DNA of 64,000 nt from Vespa crabro. Taxonomy: Eukaryota; Arthropoda; Insecta; Hymenoptera; Vespidae. This document shows, in pieces, positions 37,694 through 48,475 of the stretch. The position numbers and the translations under genes were made by a program. Below the pieces are notes generated by a model, which was not told where the DNA came from, made no database searches, and saw only the letters and a list, made by a program, of their open reading frames with translations. The DNA lies in contig NC_060968.1 of NCBI RefSeq assembly GCF_910589235.1, positions 1,540,143 to 1,604,142 on the forward strand, in the 5' to 3' direction. The stretch's first letter is position 1, and each line of letters starts with the position of its first letter.

Positions 37694-38772
37694 GACAGAT
37701 TCGATGATGTAACGTCCATCTTCTTATCTCTCTCGCTCTATCCATGCATCTATCCATCCATCTATTTAATTCTAATAAGGAGCTTAAATGTTTTCATACA
37801 CGTACCCTTCTTACATCTTATAAAAGTTTGATTTAATATCTAAACGAGTTGTTGTACGAAATGAAATTCTTCGAATAATAAAAAATATAGTTTCATCGTT
37901 TTTACATATCAAATCAAAATCGTAGAAATTAGTAATATGATATAATTTATGTCGATAATATTTAATAATTCCATTAAAAAGAAAAAAAAACCACACGCAC
38001 AGACACACACACACACATACATCATAATTAAAAAAATTTATTTATAATAATCGAATTTGTCCAAAATATGGGAGAGGAAAATAAACATAAGCGTGAGATT
38101 ATTAACGAAGCTGAAAATCACGTGATATTGCGATCACGCAATTTAAAAAAAAAGAAAAGAAAAAAAAAAAGAAAGAAAAGGATGAATCACCAACGACAAG
38201 TAAATGTACAACATTTAATCAAGAACGTACGCAAAGTTTCAACCCTTTTTTAAAAAGTCATAGTGGATTCGCGAGGATGACTAGTTCTGATTAGAAAGCG
38301 TTGGGTGTGGTCTGACATGATGACAAAAGAATCTACCCCGTTAACATTTCCCTTTACGCCCACTTGAAAATTACCTCTCTACTTTAGGGAGGTGGATGGT
38401 AATATCTTACGGTATCTCTCCTTTATAACATAACCACCCTTTTACTTTTCTTTTCATTTGACCCTCCCTCTCTACTCTCCCCCATCTACTCTTACTAGCT
38501 ATCAAAAAGGAGGTTCAATGTATACCTACTTATACCTACTACTAACTCGAGTTATTTTCGATGAAGTATCTAGAAGACAGATAGAGAGAAAGATAAAGAA
38601 AAGTAGTGGGGATGACTATGGAGGATTAGGTAAGGGAATGAGGGATACTAAGAGAAAGAAGAAAAGTATAGAAAGAAAGAAAGAGAGAGAGAGAGAGAGG
38701 GGGGTGGACATGAAGAAGCTAGTCGTCCAGAGTAAAAAGGAGGGCCGTGGATGAGGACGTTGGTTGGTCCAG

Positions 38773-38795
38773 AGGATGAGGATTTACCTCATCCT
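38773..38795. other. perfect 9-bp hairpin AGGATGAGG / CCTCATCCT
   Basis: The two arms (38773-38781 and 38787-38795) flank ATTTA. Read on the minus strand, GATGAG|GTAAAT in the right arm also looks like a splice donor. Confidence 0.75.
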
Positions 38796-38986
38796 AAAGC
38801 TGCCAGGACTGTCGTCGTACAGTTTATTACGTGCTCGCCTTTATGATATTCCAAGCTTCAAAAATGCATTAAGCCCGCATAAAGAGCCCCAGAACAGACT
38901 ACCGGTAGTTTAGTATACGCCACCATCTTCTTCGTCGCCAACGTTCTTGTGTCAACGTCGTAGTCGTTGTCGTTGGTGTCGTTGTC

Positions 38987-39094
38987 ATGAGACTCCTACC
39001 TTGGGACGGGCCATCAAACTTTAAAGCTTCGACTAGAAAGGACCTATCTTACGTCGAATCGAACGCGCCACCTTCTTTAGTCTTCTTACATCCG
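38987..39094 (+). CDS. candidate first exon, 36 codons ending at a GTATGT donor
   Basis: An ATG at 38987 opens exactly 36 codons (starting MRLLPWDGPSNFKAS) up to CATCCG|GTATGT, a canonical donor, with the frame ending at a codon boundary. The codons use mixed bases and contain no simple repeat. The upstream (GTC/GTT)n run is also open in this frame, so the start is uncertain. I recognise no family and found no downstream exon. The minus strand of the same stretch has its own short open frame, so chance cannot be excluded. Confidence 0.2.
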
Positions 39095-39110
39095 GTATGT
39101 CATGAAACAT

Positions 39111-39358
39111 CGTTTTTTTTTTTCCCCTTTAAACGTGAGAACATCGATCGGTAAACTACTTCGAAATCGTACGATGATAGATAGACATCAAAGTAAATAA
39201 CACTTTGTGAATTACCTATGTATGTTATTTTATTTATGTACATACGTATCTATGCTGTTTTGTTATTTAGGAACGTTTAAATAAATAAGTAGATTCTTGA
39301 TGTATACTTCTTCGGGGTTAGAAAGAAGTTTGACGGTTTCCGTCATATAACAATGTGA
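39111..39358. other. AT-rich spacer
   Basis: I see nothing here beyond a short T-run at 39113-39123. Confidence 0.6.
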
Positions 39359-40125
39359 TGTTATGTTATTAGAATAATATTTTATGTTTGATTATGTAAG
39401 ATTATATTTGTATGATAAATTTATTGTGTTACATTATGTAAAATTCGGTTTTTAAAATAATCCTTGATTGTCGATTATAAAGCGTTATATTTCTAGGATA
39501 AGGCTTGATTGTCTATCGCATAATATTAAACTTTTTGTGAATATAATATAATTAATTTGTCGAGTTTTAATTATTATATTTTTCGGATAAGACTTGATTA
39601 ATAATCTCATAATATTATATTTTTGAGATAAAACTTGATTAATTTGCCGTATTTATAATTATTACATTTTTAAGATAAAACTTAATTATGTTACGTTACT
39701 TAAAATTACATTTTTAGAATAGTATTTAATTGTCAATCATTTTTAGGATAATATTTGTTTTTAGTTTGTCGAGTCTTAATTATTACACTTTTAAGATAAG
39801 CCTTTATTATCAATCACATGAAGTTACACTTTTATGATAACTCTTGATTGCATTATATCGCGTAAAATTACATTGTTAAAATAATGCTTGATCGTCAATC
39901 ACATAACATTATTACTTCTAGGATAAAACTTTTTTAGTTTGTCAAATCTTAATTATTATACAGTTTTAAAATAAATCTTTATTGTCAATCGCATAAAGTT
40001 ATATTTTGAAAGTAAAATTCGTAAAAACTGTCATTTGAAATTTAAAACTGTCATTTTGAATTATTACATTTTTAATGCAAGCGTTGATAGTCAATCACGT
40101 AAAGTGACACATTTCGGGGATTAAG
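39359..40125. repeat. degenerate minisatellite, unit about 44 bp
   Basis: A core resembling TTACATTTTTAAGATAAAAC, often followed by TTGATTGTCAATCACATAA, recurs at least 13 times. Core starts are near 39487, 39574, 39626, 39663, 39707, 39740, 39783, 39827, 39868, 39912, 39957, 40000 and 40065. In the regular part (39783-40000) the spacing is 41-45 bp. An alternating TTTGTCGAGTCTTAATTATT segment suggests a higher-order arrangement. Confidence 0.82.
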
Positions 40126-40915
40126 ACTTTTCTACTTTGGACATAAAATTACGTTTAAAAGGTAAAACTGGTGTCGGACAAAATTACCATTTCTTCACAG
40201 ACGAATTGTTTTAAATTGAAGGATACGTTCGATACAAATGAGAGATTTATTTTTACAAAATTACATTAACGAGCATTAGATAAAATTCTTGCCTTTCATG
40301 TGAGATAGGGATTAAAATCATTTCTAAAGGGAATCATTCGATTTTAAGAACATTATATCAAAAAATCCAAGCTAGAATTGTAACTTGGAATGCGTTCAAT
40401 AGTGAGAAGAAGAAATTTATAATGCTAGGAGGATATGGCAGCTAAAGAGGGATCCAAAGAGAGAGAAAAAGAAAAAGAAAGAGAGAGAGAGAGAGAGAGA
40501 TGGAGTAACGAAGAGGAAGAGAAGCCAAAGTGGGTTCTCAAAGAACGACAACCCCAACACGTGTCCGCTCAAACACGCTCCGTCGGTTATTTAGACCGGC
40601 ATGACTCCTGCACGTTCCTCACTTCAAACCTAATATTACGTAGTTTCCAGGGAAGAGCTTCGTGCCAGTGACAGTTTCGAGGAAGAAGCAAAGTGAGATG
40701 ATTTGTCGTTACCCATAACGTTATCGATCTCTGTCTTATCATTTATGATCTCAAATTCGTTTAATTTTATCGAATTTTTAAAACATTAATTCGTCACACA
40801 TTAACATATTTTATTTAATTATGTTATCATTCTCGTCAATCTCAATTGTTAATTTTAATAAGTGAAACCTTATAATCGACGTGCATTGCATTATTGCTAT
40901 TATTCTTACTATTCT
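40126..40915. other. AT-rich spacer with a GA-interrupted open frame
   Basis: A 78-codon plus frame at 40435-40671 crosses a GA run at 40458-40500 and then 150 bp of non-repetitive DNA. No domain was recognised and I do not call it a gene. Confidence 0.5.
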
Positions 40916-40927
40916 TATTATTATTAA

Positions 40928-40999
<72 letters not shown>

Positions 41000-41062
41000 C
41001 ATCATCGAATTTCAATTATTTTAAGAAAAAAGTGCAAATTCAATGTTAACACCAGACTACTA

Positions 41063-41122
<60 letters not shown>

Positions 41123-41400
41123 CGAATTTAAATTATTTTAAGAAAGAAGTACATATAGTTATTATTATTATATTATTATATATATATTATTTTGTTATAA
41201 CTATTATAGTTATTATTATTATTATTATTATTATTAGATTTAAATTATTATAAGAAAGAGATGTCAATTTAATAGTAATATTAGGGAGCTACATTTTAAT
41301 TATTATTATTATCACATGTATATTATTTTCTTATTATTATTATATTATTATCCTTACGTTTATATTGTTTTAATAAAAAAAGAAACAAATCCATACAAAT
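40916..41400. repeat. tandem units each made of (ATT)n plus a conserved 60-bp tail
   Basis: (ATT)n tracts (40916-41005, 41063-41121, about 41211-41236) are each followed by a tail resembling CGAATTTAAATTATTTTAAG, then AAAGAAGT. The first and third tails continue to ...CTACATT; the second is truncated. A fourth, decayed tail lies near 41355-41390. The microsatellite and its tail were duplicated together. Confidence 0.85.
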
Positions 41401-41875
41401 CGAATTCCGACCATAGAACTGGCGGATATTTGTGAAAATGTACAAAAATATATTATTTTACGTAGCCAATGAAATTAAACGTATACTCTTAAACGTACGG
41501 GTATATAAAGTATTAACGATTCATTAGGTAAGATAAACTTAATCATAAATTCATACATAATTAATAGAATTCATTTCGATAGCAATAGGCTCTTTTTCCT
41601 ATTACATTCCTATTGAAAGGTCTTTTCATTGTGGATTTAATACATTTGCAAATCTATAGAAACATTTATCAAGAGATATCTGCCATTGCTATTACTGTTA
41701 TTATTATTATTATTATTATCGTATTTCTCTACAAGTATGTAGTACGTTATAATATCGTATAATAAATTTGATGTTAATCACAATTAGCGAGAACAAGTGT
41801 TATACACGTACACACACAAAAACTAACAAATAAACAAATAAACAAATAAACAAACAAAAATAATATGGACGCATA

Positions 41876-41913
<38 letters not shown>

Positions 41914-42081
41914 TACACATACATATATTCGTTAGCTTTGCAAGAGAAAAATGATCGATTGATCTTGGAATGGGCGATCATACAAACGCTAAAGAAACAA
42001 ACGTTCAAGATAAATCGTAATTGGGATGGTTTCTACCAGCGAATACTAATACGAATGTAATATCATAACAATCTCTTTGTC

Positions 42082-42134
<53 letters not shown>

Positions 42135-42567
42135 TTTACGCACACTCCCACACTGAATTGCATTTACAACCAGTGATCACGTCCAACTTCCCTTTCATTA
42201 CCGCAATGACGATAGCGTCCGTAGCAACAATAAATTTATTATGTCCGTATATCGAAAGCTAGCATCGCGGAATCCACAATGATGATATTATTTTGCACTC
42301 ACGTACTCCCTATATGTCACCGACCAAGCGAGAATACGAATGTGTTTCTCTCGATATCGGAGAAGATAACAAGAAATTAATAATTTTCACGGGATAAGAG
42401 ATGCTTAAATTAGAAAGGTTGATAACGACTGAATGAAATGTGTCCTTTTCTTTCTTTTTTTTCTTTTTCTCTTTTTCTCTTCTTACATTCAATTAATAAT
42501 ATACGAGAGTTAATAGTTTTTGAAAAATTTCTGATCAAACACTTTCTTGCTTTTGTTTTATATATAC

Positions 42568-42568
<1 letters not shown>

Positions 42569-42619
<51 letters not shown>
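42569..42619. repeat. (TA)n microsatellite
   Basis: About 50 bp of alternating TA. Confidence 0.96.
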
Positions 42620-42622
<3 letters not shown>

Positions 42623-43149
42623 TGTTTCTCTCAATAATCGTCACTTCAAATGAGAAATAAATAGATGATATTAAAATAAATATAGCGACATTTATTTATT
42701 TAATATTTTTCAATAGTTTCTCTGCGATGAAACGTTTAATCATATTTTCATTTAAATCAAGTTTTCTAAATCAAGAAACGTTTAATCAAGTTTTCTATTT
42801 TGATTAATAACATCAATGGTAAGTAATCTAATTAATCACAATACTTTCAGATAATTAATCAACACATTCTTTCGACTATGATTTCCTATTATAGTTTAAA
42901 GACCAAAATTTTGTATACATTGTAATTAATCACAACAACTTTCTCATACGATCGATCAAAATTTTGCATTAAAATTTTTCTATTTTTATTTTTCCTTTTT
43001 CTATCTAATTGTAAAATTGACATTGCTTATATTGATCTTTTTATTTATTTATATTTATTTATTTGTTTATTTTTTTTTTTTTAATATCGATAGTTTCTAA
43101 CTTGTAATAAATCGACAGAAATCTATTTGAAGTATTTTTTTTTTTAAGC

Positions 43150-43288
43150 GAATTTTCTCGTTCGATAGGATCATCGATATAACTCTACCGTTCTCTTCTG
43201 GGCCCTCCCATATGTCAGTCATGGATATATGACGGGCAAATAGAATTGCTGTTCTCGGCCTGTCGATCGACAGATAATCGTTTTTCAA
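43150..43288 (-). CDS. candidate coding fragment, unrecognised
   Basis: The minus strand reads an unbiased, non-repetitive peptide from about 43288, including RPRTAILFARHISMTD and IWEGPEENGRVISM, before running into a poly-lysine A-run. The base composition is locally GC-richer. CGACAG at 43264-43259 could act as an acceptor, but its pyrimidine tract is poor. No family was recognised. It could be an exon, a transposon remnant (an inverted-repeat element starts 90 bp away) or chance. Confidence 0.18.
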
Positions 43289-43370
43289 AATCTCTATATC
43301 TCAATGGTACGTATTCGAGTAATAGAAGAAAGATCGAGAAAATCGATCGAAAAAACGAAGAAAAATAGAT

Positions 43371-43546
43371 ATACGGGGTGTCTCATTTTAAATGACATGT
43401 CCAAATATATCCGATTCTATTGGTTTTATAAACAAATCATTCAAATAAAAGTTGATATGTTATCAGATTATATTGCAAATGTATTGTATTTATTGACGTT
43501 TAAAAGTTTAACTGACTAAGCGTATTGTTTAAAATGAGAGATATCT
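43371..43546. mobile_element. possible short inverted-repeat element (MITE-like)
   Basis: TCTCATTTTAAA (43381-43392) and TTTAAAATGAGA (43528-43539) are perfect inverted repeats about 160 bp apart end to end. The left end is preceded by ACGGGGTG. No coding capacity lies between them and I could not define a target-site duplication. Confidence 0.35.
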
Positions 43547-43566
43547 AATATATCTATATTTAATAC

Positions 43567-43644
<78 letters not shown>

Positions 43645-44040
43645 TTATTTCCCTTTCTTCCTCTTATACGAATAAAACTTTTATTTAAATAACGATTTTA
43701 ATTTAGTCTAATTAATTTTAAGATTAAGTAAAATCCACAAATAAGTTTTTCTTAACCTTAATTTAAATGAATTAATTTTAATAGTAAATTGAAAAAATAA
43801 ATGAGAAATAAATAAAAAGGAAGAAACAAATATACTTATTTATTTATTAATTCTTTTCGATACTTCACTCAACATCACACCATATCAATTATATAAAATT
43901 CTTCAGTTTTAATATTTCATTCTGTACTTTATCAATTATATACTTTCACATATATATATACATATATACCTTCATTATATACTCAATTTATGAATTTTAT
44001 TTATTTCTTATATATGTATATATACATACACATACATACA

Positions 44041-44078
<38 letters not shown>

Positions 44079-44401
44079 TTATTTATTTAATAATGTATAT
44101 ATATATGTCATTTATAGACGTTATCTTTTTAACACCGTTCGACATTGCAACAAACATCGAAATATATTTATCCATCTATCTACTTCCTCCTCACCACCTC
44201 TTCTTCGCCATTCCCATTGCTGGCAGAACTTGACACGCAAACGAGGACTCACGGGAGCCGGCGAAGCGCAAAACAAGAAACGAAAGCGAAATCCGGTCGA
44301 TCGGATGCCCGGAAAATTACGTTCCAGGGAAATCGTGCTTTTTAAGAGTCGTAAAGGGAACGAAAAAAGAGGATATGAGAAAGAAAGAGAAAGAAAGAGA
44401 A

Positions 44402-44479
<78 letters not shown>

Positions 44480-44720
44480 GGTATGGGGATACTGTAAAAA
44501 AGGAAAGAGAAGGATAACAAACAATATTTTGTATTCCAAACGTTTTGATTCACTTTTTAAGTCACATAGATACATCTCCAACAATTTTTACACCCTTTCG
44601 TCATTTCCTATTTTAACTTAGAATTGAACATTGAATAATTTCTAATAATTTTATTACCGAACTATACCTACGCTATTATTTATCATTTTCAATATTTTTT
44701 ATATTTTAACGAACGTTGTA
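43547..44720. other. non-coding: compound (CT)n-(TA)n, AT-rich spacer, (GA)n
   Basis: (CT)n (43572-43607) joins (TA)n (43608-43640) without a gap. (TA)n also lies at 44047-44073. (GA)n is at 44408-44475. 44130-44345 is GC-richer but lacks a recognisable coding frame. Confidence 0.6.
44408..44475. repeat. (GA)n microsatellite
   Basis: About 68 bp of nearly pure GA. Confidence 0.97.
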
Positions 44721-44742
44721 AGATAGATAGATAGATAAATAG

Positions 44743-44817
<75 letters not shown>
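44721..44817. repeat. (GATA)n followed by (GA)n
   Basis: GATA units with one GATAAAT slip (44721-44760) pass into 57 bp of pure GA. Confidence 0.97.
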
Positions 44818-44823
<6 letters not shown>

Positions 44824-44900
44824 AATAATAAGAAATAGCGAATAAATGAGAAAGACAAAAAAACGATAATTGAATGAAGGAGAAAAATATAAAAAAGACT

Positions 44901-44988
44901 ACATACGTGTATGTATGTATACATGTGTGTGTGTGTGTGTGCGCGCGCGAGTGCGTGTGCGTGTGCGTGTGCGTGTGTGTGTGTGTGT
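44901..44988. repeat. alternating purine-pyrimidine block (GT)n-(GC)n, Z-DNA prone
   Basis: From ACATACGTGTATG through (GT)n, GCGCGCGC and (GTGTGC)n, purine and pyrimidine alternate for about 88 bp with one phase break (GA at 44949-44950). Confidence 0.95.
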
Positions 44989-45452
44989 AAGAAAGAGAGA
45001 GACAAACAGACAAAAAATGATGATAAAAAGAGAGAGAAAGAGAAAGGACATGAGAGAGAGAGAGAGAGGGAGAGAGGGAGAGAGAGAGAGGGAGAGAGAG
45101 ACAAACAAACTAAAAATGATAATAGAAAGAAGAAGAGAATCATACACGCAGATACAGAATGATAAGAGTAACAAAAAAACACACACAGTCGCACACACAG
45201 ACACACACATTCATAGGCACAAAATAATAAAAGTAAGAAAGAGAGAAGTAGATACACAAATACATAGTATGATAAAAGTAAGAAAGAAAGAAAGATATAC
45301 GGTAAATATAAGATAAAAAGAGACACACAGAAATACATACTACATACGTATATACAGATACAGAAGAATAAAAGAAATACAAAGGTATAGAATGATAAGG
45401 GGAAGGAGAAAGACATATAGATAGCAAAGAAATAAGAAAGAAGCAGAGAGAT

Positions 45453-45491
<39 letters not shown>

Positions 45492-45569
45492 AAGAAATCT
45501 TATTAGAAATATCGTTCCTCTCGATCGTATTCCTTTTCGAAGAAGGAACTAAGAGACGAGATTAAGTCG
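44989..45569. other. purine-rich low-complexity DNA with CA clusters
   Basis: GA-rich blocks (44992-45105, 45445-45490) alternate with ACACAC clusters. Open frames on both strands here are low-complexity and not genes. Confidence 0.7.
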
Positions 45570-45634
45570 ATGAAACGCGTGAGAGCAATGGTGGTACAAC
45601 GTTTTCGGTTAAACGAGCACGATTTTTACAAGCT

Positions 45635-45669
<35 letters not shown>

Positions 45670-45950
45670 TCTTCTTCTTCTTTTTCTTCTTCTTTTACTT
45701 CTACATCATCTTCTTTTACTACTTCTATTTCTGCGTCTTCTTCTTCTTCTTCTTTTTTCTTTTTCTTTTTCTTCTGCTTCCACTTCTACTTCTACTTTTA
45801 TTTCTTACGTTTTACGATAAGATGCTTTACGAAGTACCATGTGACCTTATTGCGATCGAGCCCAGTACGATTTACGATTTATTTCGTTCAATAAGATACA
45901 ACGTGAAAGATCATGAAATGATACGACTCCATACGAATAAGTACTATTAA
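45570..45950 (+). other. 126-codon open frame: unique ends around a pyrimidine-rich core
   Basis: The first 24 codons (starting MKRVRAMVVQRFRLNE) and the last 43 codons (from ATG at 45822, including YEVPCDLIAIEPSTIYDLF) are non-repetitive. The middle is (CT)n and TTC-rich, giving F/L runs. An AG at 45820-45821 after a long pyrimidine stretch could be an acceptor for the last block, which ends in TAA. No family was recognised, and chance is the likeliest explanation. Confidence 0.13.
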
Positions 45951-45989
45951 TGAGAGTTAATGTTTATGTTAAGATTCTAACGGAAATTT

Positions 45990-46900
45990 AGAATTCATCT
46001 TATTAGGTTTTATTTTCTTTTTTGTTTTTTTTTTGTTCCTTTTCGATAATTAAAATGTAAACGTGATCATTAACATGAGTTAGATTTAAAAATTATTGAC
46101 ATTTAGATTTTATTCCATTAAAAATATCTTTAGACGAATGAATATTAAGAATTTGTATATAACGAATAATACTTGTATATGATAAATAACATAAATATTA
46201 TGTATAGAACAATGTAAATAATTATTAGTAATTGATTATAGTCAGTGAAAAATGTTTAAAGAAATATAGTTTGTAATTAATTATAATCATCATTTTTATT
46301 TTTTACTGATAAGGAAAGAAAAAAAGAAGAAAAAATTCTTAATCGTATTTTTATAAGATGAAAGACAAGTTTCTACGAAAAAGTTTTATAAGAATTTGTT
46401 TCAAAGTTTATAAAATTTAAACAATAAGATGGACATTTCATTTAAAAAAAAAAAAAAAAACAAATATTTTCAAATTATATTGCATAGGATATCATTTAAT
46501 ATAATTTTAACAATTATATATCAATAATTTTAAATACGATCGAATTATCGAAAATTTCTACGAAGATCATTTTCGATCGAGATCATTATACCGATCCAGA
46601 TTAATATAATTAAAATATTGATTCAACTGTTTATTAATTCAAAATCAACGATCGCGTAGGAAACTGTTAATATGAGATGTAGAGATGATGATAAGGTAAA
46701 TTGAATCTTTGTAATCTGTCTTATGTTTTCCTTTCATTTCTAGAAGTTATTGTTGATCATCTCGACATTCTGTAAGGTCGCATAAGTCATCGTCGAGGAT
46801 AGTTAGTCTGTTCCTTATATCATTAGATATTTCTATAGATTTTTATTAATAAATATTTTATTTCATTATTTAATTATTACACATTTATTATTCCTCATTT
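45990..46900 (+). repeat. dispersed repeat, copy I
   Basis: This shares an ordered set of blocks with 58676-59410 in the same orientation: TCGATAATTAAAATG (46043), then GATCATTAA and AGATTT, AATTTGTATATAACGAATAA (about 46150), an AATTATTAGTAATTGA block (46219), ATGAAAGACAAG with TTCTAC (about 46360), AATAATTTTAAAT (about 46525) and TTAGATATTTCTA with GATTTTTATTAATAAA (46822-46856). Encoded proteins are not visible. It may be an old non-autonomous element or a duplicated segment. Confidence 0.72.
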
Positions 46901-47254
46901 TCATACGATATTTAATATAACTTCATAAATAATTTATTCTTGTTACTTTAATTATTTCATTGGTTAGAATATCCGTGTTGAAGTGTTTTTATCGAAAAAT
47001 CTTATGATTAAATTGGATGACATTTATAATATTATAAGCTTATTTCTTTGCGTATTAAAAAGAAACGATACCGTTAAAGTTTTGATATCTCATAGGAAAT
47101 AATTCGAATAAAAAGTTCTTTCAAACAAAAAGAAATTCGATATAATCGGTTAACTTAACTAAGTTAACTCATATCAAATAAAATGACTCCAAATTGAATA
47201 GAATACGTTTATCTTTTTAAGCTTTTTTCAAGTAATACTATATACATACACACA

Positions 47255-47287
<33 letters not shown>

Positions 47288-47578
47288 CTATTTTTCAGAA
47301 GTCATTTAACGAACAAACCTTACATACAGATATACAATATTTATATACATATATATACATACATACATCTACATTGTACTAATAATACTTATATATTATA
47401 ACGTATAAACGACGAAGATTTCTCGTCTCGCTTTATTTTAAAATGACCTATCTGTTAGATAGTCATGACGTATATAGATCATGTCGGTGCAAATATGAGC
47501 GTATAGGATACGAAGGTTCTCTCGAGTGTCATGTATACATAACGAGACAGGAGAGATCACATCCAAGGGAGCTTTTGG

Positions 47579-47648
<70 letters not shown>

Positions 47649-48421
47649 TCTTTCTCGCTCTCTCTCTCTCTCCCTCTTTATCTTCTCTCTCTTTCCTATA
47701 CACGACACAACGACGAATACGACTACGACGACGATGACGACGACGACAAGGAAGAAGATGATGGTGTCCGCATCGTGACGGTGGTAGTAAAATAATATTT
47801 CAAAGCGTTAGCAGAGAGGCTGTCGGCTTCCTCGTGAAATAGTTGATATCACTTGGGCGAGAATGGCGGACTAGAACGGAAAAGCTAAGATTATTTCCCG
47901 GCTCGGTGGAACCATTTCGCGGAGTGTATTCCGTTAGAGCAACACGGTTCCGCGGTTCATTGTAAATTTAATAGTTATAAATGGTCTTCTCTTATCTCGT
48001 GGTAACAGGACGGCAATGTCAAAAGAATATCCAATGATGTTGCTTATTATATTACGTTAAGGTTCTTCCTTTAAAAGTCAATTTGATTTTGATTATTATG
48101 GAAATAATTGTTGGATAATTTTGTTTCGATCTTTTTTCTTTCTTTTTCTTTCTTTCTTTCTTTTCTTCTTTCTTCTTTTTTTCTTTTTTTTTTTTTGTTT
48201 CGTCGATTAAAATCGCAAGGAAAGGATGTTTTTTAATTTATAAAATATATTTTTCGTTTCGTTTTTGTTAATAATTTATGAATTTGATCAATTTAGAAAC
48301 ATTTTATTAAGTAATATTTTATATATCCTTGTATATCGATTTTATATTGATTATTCTTTTCTTGTATTTATTTATTTATTTATTGTATATTAATTGATAC
48401 ATTTTGTCTAATACATGGATA

Positions 48422-48475
<54 letters not shown>

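Larger units (their letters stand above)
36651..38260. other. non-coding: GATA-GA block, NTT trinucleotides, (TA)n
   Basis: Beyond the separately listed repeats, 36944-37160 is an imperfect (ATT/GTT/CTT)n run that keeps a three-base period over 200 bp. 37440-37980 is AT-rich with a palindromic cluster at 37664-37693. Confidence 0.6.
38261..39110. other. repeat-poor island of mixed composition
   Basis: Apart from one short GA run (38668-38700) this is free of microsatellites and GC-richer than its surroundings. It holds the hairpin at 38773-38795 and an open frame that ends at a donor-like site (38987-39094). It is the best place in the right half to look for an undetected exon. Confidence 0.45.
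41401..43370. other. non-coding AT-rich spacer
   Basis: TA/CA-rich DNA is at 41876-41930, (CT)n at 42075-42134 and (TA)n at 42569-42619. Two near copies of GAAACGTTTAATCA lie near 42728 and 42775. 43150-43290 is the only non-repetitive part with an open frame and is listed separately. Confidence 0.55.

Noticed and set aside
44706..45416. 236-codon minus-strand frame, the longest in the window
   Set aside because: It translates GATA, GA, GT and CA repeats into S/L/F/C/V-rich low complexity; several frames on both strands are open at once.
46725..46775. Acceptor TTTCATTTCTAG with a nearby GTAAGG donor (28-nt micro-exon)
   Set aside because: It lies within the dispersed repeat region and has no supporting coding context.
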